Assembly (NCBI GenBank): GCA_029261905.1
Contig: JAJDAM010000175.1
Location: forward strand, 1 to 7,660
Reading direction: 5' to 3'
From: Deltaproteobacteria bacterium
Lineage (GTDB): Bacteria > Myxococcota_A > UBA9160 > SMWR01
Length of the DNA stretch: 7,660 nucleotides
The notes under the pieces are model-generated. The model saw only the letters and a list, made by a program, of their open reading frames with translations. It had not been told where the DNA came from and did not search any database. This document shows, one piece after another, positions 6,421 through 7,660 of this stretch. A program made the translations under genes and the position numbers. How positions within the stretch are numbered: the stretch's first letter is position 1; each line of letters starts with the position of its first letter.

Positions 6421-6532
6421 GCCACCCGCGCCAAAGATCGCGCCGCGCACGCGTCGTGATACGAGGCGGGAGATCGAGCTCAGCTGGGCCTTCCACGGGG
6501 CGCCGCTCTCGTACACGTGATGGCCGATGCGC
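6383..6532. repeat. Direct repeat, right copy (PEP-CTERM tail + reductase tail)
   Basis: This is the partner of 5441-5591. Here both coding frames are intact: the PEP-CTERM C-terminus on the plus strand and the last 40-odd codons of the reductase-like gene on the minus strand. It is therefore likely the functional copy, and the left one is decaying. Confidence 0.8.
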
Positions 6533-7284
6533 CGCATGCGGTCCAGTTCTTCGTCGCTCATCGGACCCGCGTCGAGGCACTCGAGGTTCTGCCTGAGTTC
6601 TTCGAGGTTCGCCGGGCCGCAGCAGGCCACGTGGACGCGGGGGTGAGACAACACGAAGCGACAGCAGTCTGCGGCGGACGGCGCGGGCTCGCCGGCGGGC
6701 ATGCGCGCGGCGTCGATCAGGCTGCCCCAGCGGTTGCTCGTAAAGGTGACCATGCCCGGGCCTCCCTGCTCGGGCAGGTGATCGAAGACCTCGGTCTCGG
6801 CTCCTCGGTGGGCTGCGTTGTAGCGTACGTGATAGATGTCAATCAGCCGCTCGCGCTCGAGTTTCACGATCAGCGGTCGCACGTGGGTGGAGAGCGCCAG
6901 GAAGCGCAGCTTCCCCTGCTCTTTCAGTTTCGAGACCTGCGCGATCAGTTCGGGTGCGGGTTCGTGGCTCACATTGCCCAGCAGTACCGCGTCGAGGTAG
7001 TCCAAGCCGAGCTGTGACAGTGCGTCTTCGACCTGCTTCGAGATCGTTGCGGGCTTGCGTGACACCGCGTGCATCACGACGACGAGGTCTTCTCTTCCCT
7101 TGCGCGCAACTGCCCGAATCCCCTGCGCCATTTTCTTCGTGCGCAGTGCACCCCACCACAAGTAGTTGACGCCTCGGTCCACCGCTTCCTCGACCATCGC
7201 TTCATCGGTGCCGTAACTTGCAGCGACACCCAGACGCGACACCGAGAGTCCCGTCCGGCCTAGTGTGACTCTTTCGAATCCCAT
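6397..7284 (-). CDS. Aldo/keto-reductase-fold protein with degenerate catalytic site
   Basis: The fold is recognisable by the opening RVTLGRTGLSVSRLGVA, the LxxLGLDYLDAVLL strand, and the C-terminal CCGPANLEELRQNLE segment, which corresponds to the cofactor-binding GxxxxxxLxxN region. Length (295 aa) is normal. The family's tetrad (Asp, Tyr, Lys, His) appears lost. The DTAxxYG segment reads NYLWWGALRTKKM (from residue 40), the strand-3 Lys region reads VVVMHAVSRK, and the DYxDLxxxH position reads DYLDAVLLGN with Gly for His. It may bind a nucleotide or ligand without normal reduction, or use other chemistry. The ATG at 7284 is chosen because CGAGGTGA lies just upstream and the family usually starts a few residues before LGRTG; an in-frame ATG at 7323 would add 13 residues. 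It converges on and overlaps the PEP-CTERM gene by 24 bp. The basic, Gly-rich C-terminal tail lies in that shared region. Confidence 0.85.
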   Translation of the reverse strand: MGFERVTLGRTGLSVSRLGVAASYGTDEAMVEEAVDRGVNYLWWGALRTKKMAQGIRAVARKGREDLVVVMHAVSRKPATISKQVEDALSQLGLDYLDAVLLGNVSHEPAPELIAQVSKLKEQGKLRFLALSTHVRPLIVKLERERLIDIYHVRYNAAHRGAETEVFDHLPEQGGPGMVTFTSNRWGSLIDAARMPAGEPAPSAADCCRFVLSHPRVHVACCGPANLEELRQNLECLDAGPMSDEELDRMRRIGHHVYESGAPWKAQLSSISRLVSRRVRGAIFGAGGSAADPPP

Positions 7285-7356
7285 GCTGTCACCTCGCCTT
7301 GCCCAGATGGCAAGCGTAGACACCCGTTGGTTCGCGGCACCCCGGTGCGATGTCCC

Positions 7357-7660
7357 CTATGGGCAGGCAGTCGTACCCGTAGTAGTGCCCGACGGACCAG
7401 GTGACGACAAGAACTGGCCGACGAAAACCGTAAAGTCGCCGAAGTTCAGCTGCGCTCCACCCCCCACCGGCTCTGTGATCTTGTTATTCGGCACAGCGGT
7501 CAGAAATGCGCCCGCAAACGCCGTGAAGTCTGCGAAGTTCGTGATGCCCGTCTGTCCGTAGTCGGCGTCGCAGAGGTTCCCGCACCCGTCGGCATCGGTG
7601 TCGTCCTGGCTGGGATTCAGGACATCACTGCAGTTGTCCGAGCAGTCATCCACCGTATCC
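7357..7660 (-). CDS. C-terminus of a thrombospondin-type-3/dockerin-like secreted protein (N-terminus outside window)
   Basis: About 100 codons are visible, open at the right edge and ending at TAG (7359-7357). The segment DDCSDNCSDVLNPSQDDTDADGCGNLCDAD is a thrombospondin type 3 repeat: Asp-rich, Ca2+-binding, with paired Cys. Two related motifs follow, NFADFTAFAGAFL and NFGDFTVFVGQFL, resembling the paired segments of dockerin-like C-termini. Their codons form a visible DNA repeat (7521-7540 and 7428-7447). The protein ends with a Thr/Gly-rich tail and TTACP. Such tails are common on large secreted or surface proteins of deltaproteobacterial-type genomes. The GTG at 7653 is not a real start because the TSP3 pattern continues upstream of it. 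It lies 72 bp upstream of the reductase-like gene on the same strand. The catalytic or binding part is not visible. Confidence 0.85.
   Translation of the reverse strand, partial: DTVDDCSDNCSDVLNPSQDDTDADGCGNLCDADYGQTGITNFADFTAFAGAFLTAVPNNKITEPVGGGAQLNFGDFTVFVGQFLSSPGPSGTTTGTTACP

Noticed and set aside
5148..6434. A 428-codon minus-strand frame spanning both PEP-CTERM genes, with an internal repeat.
   Set aside because: The repeat is only the antisense reading of the duplicated tails. The product is Ser/Pro/Arg-rich low-complexity sequence, and the plus strand encodes a convincing signal peptide and LPEP tail.
1..7660. CRISPR arrays, tRNA or rRNA genes, insertion sequences and integrase genes.
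   Set aside because: I looked on both strands and saw no regularly spaced repeats, cloverleaf-like segments or transposase/integrase motifs. Any mobility genes of the R-M island would lie outside the window.

Overview
The window is GC-rich and bacterial. Its right third carries a PEP-CTERM (VPEP/LPEP + hydrophobic helix + Arg-rich tail) protein, a thrombospondin-type-3/dockerin-like surface protein and an unusual aldo/keto-reductase-fold protein. That mix suggests an uncultured, Gram-negative, exopolysaccharide-producing lineage of deltaproteobacterial type (Myxococcota/Desulfobacterota-like). This taxonomic guess is low confidence because there is no marker gene.

Bases 1-5000 (all minus strand) form a type I restriction-modification operon read right to left: hsdM (2604-5000, long 798-aa form) -> fic (1327-2508, class II Fic AMP-transferase with a C-terminal winged helix) -> hsdS (47-1330, two target recognition domains) -> start of a DUF262/GmrS-like gene (1-50, cut by the window edge). 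fic/hsdS overlap by GTGA and hsdS/DUF262 by ATGA, so the last three genes look translationally coupled. hsdR is not in the window; it is expected further left. The only real spacer is the 95-bp hsdM-fic gap. It is AT-rich and holds a perfect 12-bp inverted repeat around a candidate fic promoter, which looks like an operator.

Bases 5001-5133 are the hsdM leader. At about 5134-5160 the sequence passes into the 3' remnant of a PEP-CTERM protein gene with no start and no signal peptide, which makes this a likely junction of the restriction island.

Bases 5134-7284 contain a broken and an intact version of the same convergent pair. PEP-CTERM tail + aldo/keto reductase tail (5134-5591, degenerate) is followed 942 bp later by an intact PEP-CTERM gene (5692-6420, +) overlapping by 24 bp the 3' end of an intact reductase-like gene (6397-7284, -). 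The reductase-like protein seems to lack all four catalytic residues of the family.

Bases 7357-7660 (-) are the C-terminal end of a Ca2+-binding TSP3/dockerin-like secreted protein that runs off the right edge.

Working model (inference): a layered defence cassette in which a Fic toxin-like AMPylase and a DUF262 nuclease-family protein are built into a type I R-M operon. It sits beside, and may have disrupted, a cell-surface gene cluster.
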